In this document: in pieces, positions 6,789 through 14,372 of the stretch
Layout of the letters: each line of letters starts with the position of its first letter
How positions within the stretch are numbered: the stretch's first letter is position 1
Source of the DNA: an uncultured Bacillota bacterium
GTDB taxonomy: Bacteria > Bacillota_I > Bacilli_A > RF39 > UBA660
Direction: 5' to 3'
Length of the DNA stretch: 37,557 nucleotides
Assembly: GCA_945867665.1 (NCBI GenBank)
Contig: CAMBIR010000014.1
Location: 1-37,557, forward strand
Notes under the pieces: model-generated
Database searches by the model: none
What the model saw: the letters and a program-made list of their open reading frames with translations, nothing else
What the model was told of the DNA's origin: nothing
Position numbers and translations under genes: made by a program

Positions 6789-8542
6789 TATATATCTTTG
6801 ATATTAATAGTTACATATAGCCCTTTACTACCATAAACTTTAGTATTATTAAAATATCTTCCTTGCGAATTTTTTTCTAAAAGTCCTTTGTTAGCCCACG
6901 CTCTTTTTAAACTATCAAACTCAAAACCACCCTTTTTTAATTCTCTTTCAAGAATCGATTTATTTATTTTGCAATAATAATCAGTAACCATTCCCCAAGA
7001 CTCGCCGTTATTATTTTCTTCAAATCTTTTTTTATTTGCAGAAATTATATTTAATAAATACTCATAAGCACTTCGCCAAGTTTCAATTTCGTCTCTATCA
7101 TTTATAAAGCTTCTAACATCATCAATTACTAATTCTTCTTCACCCTTAAACAAACATTCTTGGCTTAACTTGTTAGCAATCATTACACTTGCAATGCAAA
7201 TGGCTTGTTTTTCGGTCGCTTTTGAATTATTTACAATATTTTTATAATACTCGCTGAACATTTCTCTAATTCTATTTGGCTCATTTTTGAATATTTCCTG
7301 AATATATTTAATATAAATCTTTCCAGCAAATCCATAATTGTTTTTAATTAAGTTAACGACTGAATTACCATGCGTTATAAGAATTTCATTGCACTCTATA
7401 TCTAGAATTCTGTTATAAGTCTGTTCGCCGAAGTTACTCTTTGCCAATTTATCATTGTTCGTAAATAGAAAATTATTATTCCAAGTTTTAACTTCTTTTA
7501 TTTCATTTTCTTTAGTGGCACGTCCACGTTCTTTTCCATTACATAAATCCATTACAAGGCTGTCTAATTGTATTTCTTTGCTGTGCTTAATAATTTGCAA
7601 CTCGTCGCAGAACATTGTTATATTCTTTAGGAAGCTTGCCGTTCTTACATAGAAATTGGTTGTATTATTAGTGCTAAAATGTAGATGTCCGCTTGATGGG
7701 TCACCCCACGAACTCATAGCAACCATGCAGGCAACTGTCTTACCAGTTCCAGATTTAGCACTCCAAAGATTTACTATATAAGGCATTATATCCATTTTTT
7801 CTAACAACGGGCTAGCAAATGTTACAGCCATTATTATTTGAATAAATTTATTTTTTCTTAATTCTTTAACCAAACCCATCCATTTGTTAAAATCGCCTTT
7901 TTCTTGCAAACTTTCGTAAATTGTTTTATAAGTGTCCTCGCCGTCAAAAAATGCTGTCTTGTCATAAGGTATAAAAGAGTCATTATTCCAACCGATGCAA
8001 GATACACTATCTTTTCTGGGAATAATATTAATGTTTTTATTTATGATTTCGTTTAAATAAGCAACCATTCCTTTTGCGTTTTCACTCGTAACTTCAACAC
8101 CTATATCGCTTAAATAAACTATTTTATTAGCCATTGAAATCTGTTGTTTATCAGCAATGTAATATCTCCATTTACCCTCTTTTTTAAAGGCAATTTTTAT
8201 TTTTTCACGCCCGTTGTTTACGTTTACATATTTTTCAACTGGAATTATTGGATGATAGCAAATTATTTCACTATCTTTAAAAACGCCTTTATCGTTGCAG
8301 GTATAACTACCTGCGTCTAGTCCTTCCAAAGGAATATCCACCGCTTTTATTTCATTATCATAACTAATTTTTTTCTTCATAGTTTTTTGCCAAACATTAA
8401 AAAGCTTATTGAAATCACGCTTGCATTTTAATTCATCAGCCAATTGCCTTAATTCCACTTCTTTTTCGGCTTGCTCTATATCATTAGTCATTGAAAACAA
8501 ATCTATGAAAGTTCTTTTATCTAGCAATTCCTCTTTTGTCAT
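6788..8542 (-). CDS. DUF927-type replicative helicase/ATPase
   Basis: 584 residues. The central DUF927 motor shows Walker A SAKSGTGKT (residues 261-269), the SSWGDP segment typical of the family, FSTNNTTNF and Walker B MFCDELQ (about 310-316). The N-terminal 200 residues hold a beta-rich unknown region, and the C-terminus (NGESWGMVTDYYCKINKSI...YVTINIKDI) looks like a winged-helix tail. DUF927 proteins are phage and plasmid helicases of replication modules. It lies between an AbrB-like gene and the iteron region, so it is the best candidate for the replicative motor. No polymerase or primase gene is seen. Confidence 0.85.
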   Translation of the reverse strand: MTKEELLDKRTFIDLFSMTNDIEQAEKEVELRQLADELKCKRDFNKLFNVWQKTMKKKISYDNEIKAVDIPLEGLDAGSYTCNDKGVFKDSEIICYHPIIPVEKYVNVNNGREKIKIAFKKEGKWRYYIADKQQISMANKIVYLSDIGVEVTSENAKGMVAYLNEIINKNINIIPRKDSVSCIGWNNDSFIPYDKTAFFDGEDTYKTIYESLQEKGDFNKWMGLVKELRKNKFIQIIMAVTFASPLLEKMDIMPYIVNLWSAKSGTGKTVACMVAMSSWGDPSSGHLHFSTNNTTNFYVRTASFLKNITMFCDELQIIKHSKEIQLDSLVMDLCNGKERGRATKENEIKEVKTWNNNFLFTNNDKLAKSNFGEQTYNRILDIECNEILITHGNSVVNLIKNNYGFAGKIYIKYIQEIFKNEPNRIREMFSEYYKNIVNNSKATEKQAICIASVMIANKLSQECLFKGEEELVIDDVRSFINDRDEIETWRSAYEYLLNIISANKKRFEENNNGESWGMVTDYYCKINKSILERELKKGGFEFDSLKRAWANKGLLEKNSQGRYFNNTKVYGSKGLYVTINIKDI

Positions 8543-8544
8543 AA

Positions 8545-8700
8545 TTATTTCCTTTCCTTGATTGGTATTAATTTTATGTATTCTTTGTAGACTTCCATAT
8601 AAAATCTGTTCCCATTTTGCTCAATAAAAAATTTTGGAATGATTATTCTATTAAGTTTCTTATCAGCATTTTTTTGGAAAACTAATTTTTGATTTCCCAT
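8545..8700 (-). CDS. Small AbrB/SpoVT-like DNA-binding protein
   Basis: A 51-residue protein (MGNQKLVFQKNADKKLNRI...). The part RIIIPKFFIEQNG followed by FYMEVYKEYIKLIPI matches the swapped-hairpin AbrB/SpoVT fold: a proline-containing IP turn, then two strands ending LIPI. The start is well set by AGGAGGTGCAAAT-ATG. The DUF927 gene follows after 2 nt. The upstream palindrome (8726-8748) overlapping the -10 box makes autoregulation plausible. Confidence 0.7.
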   Translation of the reverse strand: MGNQKLVFQKNADKKLNRIIIPKFFIEQNGNRFYMEVYKEYIKLIPIKERK

Positions 8701-8725
8701 ATTTGCACCTCCTATTTTTATCACA

Positions 8726-8759
8726 CCTTAATATTACCATATTTAAGGTTCAAAAACAA
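8726..8759 (-). promoter_or_regulatory. Promoter with palindromic operator before the replication genes
   Basis: TTGTTT (8754-8759), 17-nt spacer, TAATAT (8731-8736) on the minus strand. CCTTAA (8726-8731) and TTAAGG (8743-8748) form a palindrome across the -10 element, a fitting site for the AbrB-like protein or another repressor. Confidence 0.5.
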
Positions 8760-8770
8760 GTGTTTTTTTC

Positions 8771-8799
8771 ATAAAAAAAGAACTCTTTTACAAGTTCTT
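8771..8799 (-). terminator. Terminator after the SSB-like gene
   Basis: AAGAACT and AGTTCTT pair (7 bp, 8-nt loop) and are followed on the minus strand by eight T. It separates the recombination block from the replication block. Confidence 0.85.
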
Positions 8800-8809
8800 A
8801 TTTTTTTAA

Positions 8810-9418
8810 TTAAAACGGTAAATCTTGCATTGTTATTGTAACGCCGTTGCCAAATACTTCCTCGGCACTTGTAGTTTTGCTTTCATTTTTTTTCATATAA
8901 TTTTCATATTCAACATAAGAGCCGTCAAGTAATTTAACGCTATCAGATACTTCAATATCTTTTAACTTGTCAAGACTTCTAAATTTAGTTAATCTAACTT
9001 TAATTCCTTTAGTTCCGTCTTGCTTTTCATATTCTTCATATTGAAATACGCCACACACTTTTTTGCCTTTTAATTTTGTTTCGTCCCAATCCCATTTGTA
9101 GCCTTGGTTACTATTTTCAACTACTGTTAAAAATCCTTTAAAATAAGCAATATTATCTCCTGTGTAAGAAAGATACTTAACTGCATTGTTATTCCATTTT
9201 CTATCAATTCTAGTATCATTTTCATACATCTTTCTAAAATAATCTTTAAATTCTCCACTTGCTATATCAACTGATACCTTAAAAGTATCTTTTCCACTTT
9301 GTTCATTATGATTTACTCGTGCGTCCATAATTACGCACTCATAAGCTCCAATAGGTAGACCTCTAAAGTCGTCCATTCCCTTTGCTTCAATTTTGTCAAA
9401 ATCTTTTATTATTTCCAT
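8810..9418 (-). CDS. DUF669-type single-stranded DNA-binding protein
   Basis: 202 residues starting MEIIKDFDKIEAKGMDDF. It has the DUF669 layout: LPIGAYECVIMDARV, a strand with GKDTFKVSVDI, WNNNAVKYLSYTGD and KLKGKKVCGVFQYEEY. The acidic/hydrophobic C-terminal tip (MQDLPF) resembles the DIPF tip of SSB proteins that recruits partners. DUF669 proteins sit with phage recombination exonucleases and Sak4-like ATPases, as here. Strong AAAGGAGGAA site. The GIY-YIG gene has inserted directly upstream. Confidence 0.8.
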   Translation of the reverse strand: MEIIKDFDKIEAKGMDDFRGLPIGAYECVIMDARVNHNEQSGKDTFKVSVDIASGEFKDYFRKMYENDTRIDRKWNNNAVKYLSYTGDNIAYFKGFLTVVENSNQGYKWDWDETKLKGKKVCGVFQYEEYEKQDGTKGIKVRLTKFRSLDKLKDIEVSDSVKLLDGSYVEYENYMKKNESKTTSAEEVFGNGVTITMQDLPF

Positions 9419-9422
9419 TGTT

Positions 9423-10199
9423 TTATTCCTCCTTTATATACTTCCAATGTAATTTTTGACCATTATATTTTCCTGCACTTTTTCTTTTTCCTAAACAAAC
9501 TTGTCCTATACCATATTTATCGGCTTTAGTATCTTTTGATGCTAAACTTATACTTTCATAAATTTTATTTGTTTCTATACAAATAACTTTTTTTGAAAAT
9601 CCACCTTTTTTACCTTTACTGCTTTCGCTAATTTTCTTTTTAGTTTCATCTGATAAGTGTTTCCCATAATTTCTATGATTTTTTCCACTATGTGTTTCAC
9701 TTAATCTTTTCCTTAATATAGGATTTTGCATTGCTTTTTTTGTAGCCTCACTAATTTTCTTTTTTTGCTCTTTAGTTCTTTTTTTATTATGTTTTCCTTT
9801 ATTAGATTCGCTTATTTTTTTTCTTGTTTCCAAACTCGCCTTTTTTCCTAAATGAGCAATTCTGTTTTTTTCTTTGCTTTCTTCAGTCGGTTTTACTCCA
9901 ATTGTACCTTCACCGCCTTGTGAAACATTGTAGCCTTTTTGCTTATTAGTGCTATCATATAAAGCTATTAGTTCAATTTCTTTATTGCAGGCTTCATTCT
10001 TGTTTAAATTTTTGTATAATATTTCATGCTTAATATTTTGCCAACCATATTTTTTAATTGCTCTTTTCATTAATGTTTGATGTGCATCATAACCCAAACC
10101 ATTTTTCCATCTTTTTTCGGGTTCTTGTTGTGTTATCCCAATATAAACTTTATTATTAGGAAAAGTATGTTTATATACATAATAATTATGTTCTTCCAA
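9423..10199 (-). CDS. GIY-YIG homing endonuclease with NUMOD3 repeats and NUMOD1
   Basis: 258 residues. GIY-YIG core: YYVYKHTFPNNKVYIGIT, arginine in EKRWKNG, KYGW, and GYNVSQGGEG. A basic stretch follows with three NUMOD3-like repeats (TRKKISESNKGK, QKKKISEATKK, TKKKISESSKGK) and a NUMOD1-like C-terminus (ICIETNKIYESISLASKDT...LHWKYI). It starts at TTG, eight bases after AAAGGAGG. It separates the nuclease-ATPase gene from its SSB partner. It has its own promoter (10316-10344) and a structured leader (10206-10309). Confidence 0.92.
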   Translation of the reverse strand: MEEHNYYVYKHTFPNNKVYIGITQQEPEKRWKNGLGYDAHQTLMKRAIKKYGWQNIKHEILYKNLNKNEACNKEIELIALYDSTNKQKGYNVSQGGEGTIGVKPTEESKEKNRIAHLGKKASLETRKKISESNKGKHNKKRTKEQKKKISEATKKAMQNPILRKRLSETHSGKNHRNYGKHLSDETKKKISESSKGKKGGFSKKVICIETNKIYESISLASKDTKADKYGIGQVCLGKRKSAGKYNGQKLHWKYIKEE

Positions 10200-10205
10200 T
10201 ACTCA

Positions 10206-10309
10206 CACCTCCTTTTGCCATTTATTTAAGCAAAAAGGACTTATACAAGCATTGGCATTTATGTCGAGTAAGCACCAATGCTTATATAAATCCTCTTTAC
10301 TTACTCGAC
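10206..10309 (-). promoter_or_regulatory. Structured leader of the GIY-YIG gene (overlapping stems, SD hairpin)
   Basis: Minus-strand RNA reads GUCGAGUAAG (10309-10300), then a 19-nt arm (10293-10275), then CUUACUCGAC (10272-10263), then the partner arm (10255-10237) and five U. The long stem is complete only in minus-strand RNA, where its two imperfect pairs are G-U. The 10-bp stem is perfect and crosses it. Further down, CCUUUUUGC can pair with GCAAAAGG, which contains the ribosome binding site. Confidence 0.75.
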
Positions 10310-10315
10310 AATATA

Positions 10316-10344
10316 ATTATAACATATTTTTAAAATTCTTTCAA
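10316..10344 (-). promoter_or_regulatory. Promoter of the second GIY-YIG gene
   Basis: TTGAAA, 17-nt spacer, TATAAT with extended TG, on the minus strand, inside the 3' end of the nuclease-ATPase gene. The expected start (about 10309) coincides with the first base of the structured leader. Confidence 0.7.
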
Positions 10345-11754
10345 TACTTTAATAACTTCATATAAATCATTATCAATATATTGTTCATCATCATAACTTC
10401 CCATAGGTGTTCTTGCTGTGCTGTTTGGAGATTTAGTTTCAAAAACATATTTTCCGTCATTATTTTTAGCAATTAAAACTGTATCAAAATATTTTTCAAG
10501 ACCAATTTTATTTAATTTTTTTCCATTTGTTAATAATCTTGTAAATCCCTCATCATCAGTTTGCGTATGACCTATAAAGATAACTGTTATATCATCTCTT
10601 AAATCTGGAACAATATTTACCAAATTGAATATACAACTTGCTAAATCAATCCATTTATCAAAGTTTTTGTCTTTGCTTCTTCTCATTTCATCAGCAATCA
10701 TTATTGAATTGATAGTATCAATAACTATATAGTGAATATCTTCTCTTTTTTCACTAATTCCTTGCATACATTTTGCAATTAATTCTCCATCATTGGTTTT
10801 AAAATAATTTTTGTTTTCTTCATTAAAATCATTTTTCCAACCTTTATAATTTAATCCTTTTTTATCACAATCTATGTAATATAATTCATTTTTGGGTATA
10901 TTTCTAAGTGATACTGTTTTACCACTCGCTGGTTCTCCCATAACCAAAATCATTTTAGCCATTTTATTAGCCCTCCTTAATTTTAATATTTTTTCAACTT
11001 CATTTTTTAAATATGGTGTTTGTATTATATTATAGTTTTTTTCTTTTTCACTTAAATACACTATAAACATATTATCACTAATTGGTATATGTGCGTATTC
11101 TTCTAAAAAGTATCTATAAATACTTAATTGTATTTTATAGTGTTCAAAAGTAATATCTTTTATATCTTCTAATGGCTGTAACATTTTCTTTACATAAGAT
11201 GGAGTGCTTTTCCACCCTTTTAAATCAGTGTTGGTTTTAATATCGGCTAATACTACTTCATTATTGATCGTATCATAGAATAATAAATCAATTGCACTGG
11301 CAATATCAAAATCAGGTATTCCACATAATATTTCATCACCAATTAGAATGTATCTGTTTTTATAGTCATTTATAAAATCAATTGCCATTTGTTTTAAATG
11401 TTCTATATCTTCAATTTTATAATATTCTGGATATTCTTCTAATTGTGATAAATCAAATTTATATTCACGATTTGCATAATTATCTTGTAACCATTCATGA
11501 ATCGCAGTTCCTTTTAAGCAACTATATTCGCCTTTTCTTTTCCATTCATTAATAACTTCAAATTGACTTATACCATTTTTATCTGCTACTTTTTGTGATA
11601 GTGTATCACTATCAAATTCATTTTCAAATTGACTTATATACTTTGTAACACTTACACCAACTTTTTTATCTTTATATGTATAATAATGCCCGTTTTCAAA
11701 AAACTTATATTTGTCAAACACCTTTAACTTTTGTTTGACTTCTTCAAGTGTCAT
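10330..11754 (-). CDS. PD-(D/E)XK exonuclease fused to Sak4/RecA-like ATPase
   Basis: 474 residues from the Met at 11752-11754, behind AAAGGA. Residues 1-264 are a Cas4/RecB-type nuclease: GTAIHEWL (about 82), acidic AIDLLF (D156), VVLADIKT (D171-x-K173) and IQLSIYRY (QxxxY). Residues 265-474 are a RecA-fold ATPase of Sak4/AAA_24 type: GEPASGKT Walker A, YIVIDT Walker B, VIFIGHTQ. Such nucleases resect DNA ends and Sak4 with SSB anneals strands; here both are one chain. A full ribosome binding site lies inside the frame before Met265, so a separate ATPase is probably also made. It overlaps no partner gene; the RHH gene ends 1 nt upstream. Confidence 0.85.
   Translation of the reverse strand: MTLEEVKQKLKVFDKYKFFENGHYYTYKDKKVGVSVTKYISQFENEFDSDTLSQKVADKNGISQFEVINEWKRKGEYSCLKGTAIHEWLQDNYANREYKFDLSQLEEYPEYYKIEDIEHLKQMAIDFINDYKNRYILIGDEILCGIPDFDIASAIDLLFYDTINNEVVLADIKTNTDLKGWKSTPSYVKKMLQPLEDIKDITFEHYKIQLSIYRYFLEEYAHIPISDNMFIVYLSEKEKNYNIIQTPYLKNEVEKILKLRRANKMAKMILVMGEPASGKTVSLRNIPKNELYYIDCDKKGLNYKGWKNDFNEENKNYFKTNDGELIAKCMQGISEKREDIHYIVIDTINSIMIADEMRRSKDKNFDKWIDLASCIFNLVNIVPDLRDDITVIFIGHTQTDDEGFTRLLTNGKKLNKIGLEKYFDTVLIAKNNDGKYVFETKSPNSTARTPMGSYDDEQYIDNDLYEVIKVLKEF
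10960..10977 (-). promoter_or_regulatory. Internal ribosome binding site and start inside the nuclease-ATPase gene
   Basis: On the minus strand AGGAGG (10977-10972) is followed after 9 nt by ATG (10962-10960), which begins MAKMILVMGEPASGKT in the same frame. The site is used as codons Arg-Arg in the long protein. The second frame over it reads tandem stops (TAATAA), as at an ordinary gene boundary. Confidence 0.7.
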
Positions 11755-11755
11755 C

Positions 11756-11872
11756 TTACTTTTTCCTTTCAATTAAAAGCATTCTAATATATGCTGTTAA
11801 TGTAAGACCTTTTAATTTTGCTTCCTCTTCAAGTTGCTTTTTTAGTTCTTCATTAATTGTAATATGTAACAT
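11756..11872 (-). CDS. Ribbon-helix-helix (CopG/Arc-like) regulator, 38 residues
   Basis: A tiny protein: MLHITINEELKKQLEEEA then KGLTLTAYIRMLLIERKK. The strand HITI, helix A, turn KGLT and helix B are the RHH fold. AGGAGG lies six bases before the start. Its stop is one base from the start of the nuclease-ATPase gene, so the two are coupled. Its promoter contains an inverted repeat in the spacer, which suggests autorepression. Confidence 0.8.
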   Translation of the reverse strand: MLHITINEELKKQLEEEAKLKGLTLTAYIRMLLIERKK

Positions 11873-11895
11873 TTCATACCTCCTTTACAATTAAA

Positions 11896-11924
11896 ATTAT
11901 AGCATAGTTTTAATACTATATCAA
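11896..11924 (-). promoter_or_regulatory. Promoter and operator of the recombination operon
   Basis: TTGATA, 17-nt spacer, TATAAT with extended TG, minus strand. The spacer holds ATAGT (11904-11908) and ACTAT (11915-11919), a perfect inverted repeat suited to a dimeric RHH protein. Confidence 0.7.
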
Positions 11925-11972
11925 TACTTTTTTTATATTTTTTGCATACTTTTTGAATATATTTTTTTAAAT

Positions 11973-11996
11973 TAAAAAAGGACTAAAATTAGTCCT
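11973..11996 (-). terminator. Terminator before the recombination operon
   Basis: AGGACTAAAATTAGTCCT is an 18-bp perfect palindrome followed by six T on the minus strand. It overlaps the 3' end of the gene at 11989. Confidence 0.85.
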
Positions 11997-12231
11997 CTTC
12001 TTTATAATAACCCGTAATGTAGTTCCATACCATTTCTTTTTGAGCTTGAGAAATATTTGGGTTTGCAAATACATACCACTGATACAACTGTCTGTCATAA
12101 GAATTGCTATTTTTGAAAAAATAATTTATATTGCTGGAATTCTTCCAAAAATCTTTAATGCTGTAAAATTGCATTTCTTTCTTTATAAAATCACACGCTT
12201 TATACCACTCTTTTAATTCTTTTTTTGTCAT
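11989..12231 (-). CDS. Hypothetical early protein
   Basis: 80 residues, rich in Trp/Tyr/Asn (KEWYKACDFIKKEMQFYSIKDFWKNS), mostly helical. No recognised family. Its start overlaps the upstream HNH-like gene by 4 nt, so the two are translated together, and it is closed by a strong terminator. Confidence 0.65.
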   Translation of the reverse strand: MTKKELKEWYKACDFIKKEMQFYSIKDFWKNSSNINYFFKNSNSYDRQLYQWYVFANPNISQAQKEMVWNYITGYYKEED

Positions 12232-12650
12232 AATCTTATCCTATCTCTTATATAACTTTCTTTTATAAGTAAATTTCCTTTTTTAGTTCTTGTTGAACAA
12301 TGTTCTTTTTCAAAATATTCTAGTAATGTTCTTATACGTCTTAAACTGTCTAATGTGAGTTTTCTTTTAATATTTTCATCAATAAGTTCACTTGTTATCA
12401 AATAAAATATTTCAGGGTCATATTGCTTTATTAGGTGCAAATAATCGTGTGATGTATCTTGTCTTAATATTGCTCCGTTCCAATAAAGATAGCCCTCACT
12501 AGGAATATGCAATTCTTTGCAATCTTTACGAGCAAAAATTAAATGGTGAAAAGAAAGCTGCTCTTTTCTTTTGAAAGAAAAGCCCATAAAATCATATCCA
12601 AGTTTTTTTAAATTAAAATCATTTATCATTAGATTCGTTATTGCACGCAT
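12228..12650 (-). CDS. HNH-like phage protein (degenerate)
   Basis: 140 residues from the Met at 12648-12650; the Met at 12665 is followed by AGGAGG, which is the ribosome binding site. It has FHHLIFARKDC, then WNGAILRQDTSHDYLHLI, resembling phage HNH-type proteins with HH, NGA and H positions. The cysteine pairs and full His-Asn-His spacing are not clear, so activity is uncertain. The C-terminal helix region (LTLDSLRRIRTLLEYFEKEH) is long. It overlaps the small membrane-protein gene by 32 nt. Confidence 0.6.
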   Translation of the reverse strand: MRAITNLMINDFNLKKLGYDFMGFSFKRKEQLSFHHLIFARKDCKELHIPSEGYLYWNGAILRQDTSHDYLHLIKQYDPEIFYLITSELIDENIKRKLTLDSLRRIRTLLEYFEKEHCSTRTKKGNLLIKESYIRDRIRL

Positions 12651-12744
12651 TATCTTCCTCCTCATACCTAGAATTTAATTTGCATAAAAAATAGGCGAAT
12701 AAGCCTAGTAAAATCATAATAATAATACCTAGGAATTCGCCCAT
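12619..12744 (-). CDS. Small single-pass membrane protein
   Basis: 41 residues: MGEFLGIIIMILLGLFAYFL as membrane segment, then a charged tail (RYEEEDNACNNESNDK). GGAG lies nine bases before the ATG at 12742-12744. It is too short to be caught by usual length limits. It overlaps the next gene. Its role is unknown; early-expressed small membrane proteins can block superinfection (speculative). Confidence 0.6.
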   Translation of the reverse strand: MGEFLGIIIMILLGLFAYFLCKLNSRYEEEDNACNNESNDK

Positions 12745-12885
12745 TTTAATCATCTCCAATTTACAAGAAAGTGCTAAAACTTGTTAGTAAAGAATTTATA
12801 AAACAAAAAATATATTTTTAAAGGGGGTTTTAATCGCACTTTTTTAAATAAGGGTTTGACCTTACTCTTTAAATATATCATTTTT

Positions 12886-13083
12886 TTAGTTATTTTTCAA
12901 GTGCTTTAATTCTTCCCTCAATTTGCCATTTAAACGTCTGTGTTGTTCTTCAATCTTTTTTAAATTATCATTTTCTAAAAATAATCTGTCATTTTCTTTT
13001 GAAAGCTCGGACAGCTTTTTTATAATATCTATCCCGTCAATATAAATTACTCCATCTATTTCTTCTACTCTAATTCTTTTCAT
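12886..13083 (-). CDS. Small coiled-coil protein
   Basis: 65 residues: MKRIRVEEIDGVIYIDGIDI then a heptad helix (SKENDRLFLENDNLKKIEEQ). GAGG before the start; overlaps the upstream gene by 14 nt. Function unknown. The 141 nt downstream (12745-12885) hold no gene, only a weak TAAGG/CCTTA hairpin near 12850. Confidence 0.65.
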   Translation of the reverse strand: MKRIRVEEIDGVIYIDGIDIIKKLSELSKENDRLFLENDNLKKIEEQHRRLNGKLREELKHLKNN

Positions 13084-13339
13084 TTCGTGCCTCTTTTAAT
13101 ATATTTAAAACTTCTTTTTCTCTATTTATTGCTATATTGCATTTATCGTAAATTCCTTGACTATCATTTTCACAAAATGTAATCCCCTTTTCTAAAGTTT
13201 CTGTTGCCGTATCAATTATCGTTTGTTTCTTTTGAATTTTCTTTTCGTACATATTAATCATTTGAAGCACTTGTCTAAAATCAACTCTGTTATTTTCATC
13301 TATTATAAATTCTATTTCTTCCGTTTTATTTTTCTTCAT
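13070..13339 (-). CDS. Hypothetical coiled-coil protein
   Basis: 89 residues from the Met at 13337-13339, behind AAAGGA. It has a helical, Lys/Glu-rich central part (VLQMINMYEKKIQKKQTIID) and a C-terminal helix. Both ends overlap neighbouring genes by 14 nt, which suggests coupling in a tight early block. No family recognised. Confidence 0.65.
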   Translation of the reverse strand: MKKNKTEEIEFIIDENNRVDFRQVLQMINMYEKKIQKKQTIIDTATETLEKGITFCENDSQGIYDKCNIAINREKEVLNILKEARNEKN

Positions 13340-13598
13340 TTTCAATCCTTTTTAATTGCCTTTCTATTTTTTGTTCCATTTCTTCTTTTATCTCTTCTAG
13401 TGTGATTTCATTGTCATAAGCAAATTGAAGCATTAGAACAAAGTTATCTGCTATCTCACTTACTAGGTTATCTGATAACTTATCATTATCATAAACTTCG
13501 TGTAGTTCATCTTGCAGTTCTCTAAACTCCTCACACAATTTATTTCTTTGTGTTTTAGGATCATAATGATTAAATATTGTCAATAATTTTTCTTTCAT
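13326..13598 (-). CDS. MazG-like NTP pyrophosphohydrolase
   Basis: 90 residues, all helical. RNKLCEEFRELQDELHEVY supplies the paired E-x-x-E metal ligands, and VSEIADNFVLMLQFAYDNEIT supplies the E-x-x-D on the next helix. This is the pattern of MazG/HisE-like all-alpha pyrophosphatases, which clear unusual NTPs or lower (p)ppGpp-related stress in phage infection. It is short for the family, and single-domain phage versions of this size exist. Confidence 0.75.
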   Translation of the reverse strand: MKEKLLTIFNHYDPKTQRNKLCEEFRELQDELHEVYDNDKLSDNLVSEIADNFVLMLQFAYDNEITLEEIKEEMEQKIERQLKRIENEEK

Positions 13599-13609
13599 AA
13601 TTTCTCCAT

Positions 13610-13828
13610 TTAAATTTGCTCTTCAATAGGAATATGCCTGTAATTATCTTGCATATCTCTTTCTAAATCTTCGTATTTTTCTTCTAAATTGCCTATCTCT
13701 ACCAATAAATCTTCAATGATAGATAATACATCATTTTGTTCTAAATAAAATTTATCCTCTATTTTAATTCCATATTCATTTAAAGTTTTTGATTTTATTT
13801 TATTTGCTAATTCTTTATTTATTATCAT
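13610..13828 (-). CDS. Hypothetical acidic helical protein
   Basis: 72 residues, very acidic (DLLVEIGNLEEKYEDLERDM), N-terminal basic helix (NKELANKIKSKTLNEYG). Overlaps the zinc-ribbon gene by 14 nt. Ribosome binding site AGAGG at long spacing. Function unknown. Confidence 0.6.
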   Translation of the reverse strand: MIINKELANKIKSKTLNEYGIKIEDKFYLEQNDVLSIIEDLLVEIGNLEEKYEDLERDMQDNYRHIPIEEQI

Positions 13829-14012
13829 TTTTCTTCATTTCCTCTCTTAATTTATATTCAAATTCTAATTTAGGAGTTCTATATATCCAATGCCCACAAT
13901 AATTGCATAATATTCTATCAACATAAACTGGAATTACTTTTGTATGTCCACATTTACATTTTGATTTTATATCAGCGATTGCATCGTGATATTTTGCTGG
14001 TTCTTCTAACAT
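13815..14012 (-). CDS. Small zinc-ribbon protein
   Basis: 65 residues with CKCGHTK (C19, C21) and LCNYCGHW (C36, C39), a four-cysteine zinc ribbon with an unusual CxC first knuckle, followed by a basic helix (YKLREEMKKNDNK). Small zinc ribbons in early operons often bind nucleic acid or RNA polymerase; the sequence does not say which. Confidence 0.65.
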   Translation of the reverse strand: MLEEPAKYHDAIADIKSKCKCGHTKVIPVYVDRILCNYCGHWIYRTPKLEFEYKLREEMKKNDNK

Positions 14013-14197
14013 TTCTTGTTGCTCTCCTTATTCATTTTTTTAATTCTTTCCTTTGTGTCAACCTTTTTCTTTAACTCTTCCCTGTATGCGTTTAATTTAT
14101 ATTCTGTAATTAAATAATGAATAATAAATGCTATAACAATTAATGCTATTATCATTTTAAATATCATTTCAATTACATATAAAGTGTGTGGTCTCAT
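14006..14197 (-). CDS. Small membrane protein
   Basis: 63 residues from the Met at 14195-14197 (MRPHTLYVIEMIFKMIIALI); AGGAG lies at the correct distance, within the 3' end of the upstream RHH gene. One membrane segment (about residues 9-28), then a strongly basic cytoplasmic tail (YREELKKKVDTKERIKK). An upstream in-frame Met at 14257 would overlap the RHH gene by 59 nt. Confidence 0.6.
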   Translation of the reverse strand: MRPHTLYVIEMIFKMIIALIVIAFIIHYLITEYKLNAYREELKKKVDTKERIKKMNKESNKKC

Positions 14198-14198
14198 T

Positions 14199-14372
14199 CT
14201 ATCTCCTAAATAATTCATTTTTTGCATTTTCAAAATTTTCTTTGTTAATTCTCTCACGAACAGATTTCAATATATATATTGACATTGGCTCGTTCTGATT
14301 TTCTGCGTGTTCTTTCAATTCTTCTTTAAATTCTTTTTGAATTCTTATTTGTATTTTTTCTTCTTTTTTCAT
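14199..14372 (-). CDS. Ribbon-helix-helix (CopG/Arc-like) regulator, 57 residues
   Basis: MKKEEKIQIRIQKEFKEELK then HAENQNEPMSIYILKSVRER: a strand (KIQIRI), helix A, turn with NEPMS, helix B, as in Arc/CopG proteins. AAGGAG before the ATG. It overlaps the upstream gene at ATGA. It lies second in the early operon and may repress the early promoter at 14585-14613 (inference). Confidence 0.75.
   Translation of the reverse strand: MKKEEKIQIRIQKEFKEELKEHAENQNEPMSIYILKSVRERINKENFENAKNELFRR

Noticed and set aside
9423-10309. Group I or group II intron around the GIY-YIG gene
   Set aside because: Both neighbouring genes are complete with their own starts and stops, and no intron core motifs were seen; the gene is free-standing.
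12841-12885. A plus-strand promoter (TTGACC with a -10-like TATCAT)
   Set aside because: Spacing is only about 14 nt and no plus-strand gene follows.
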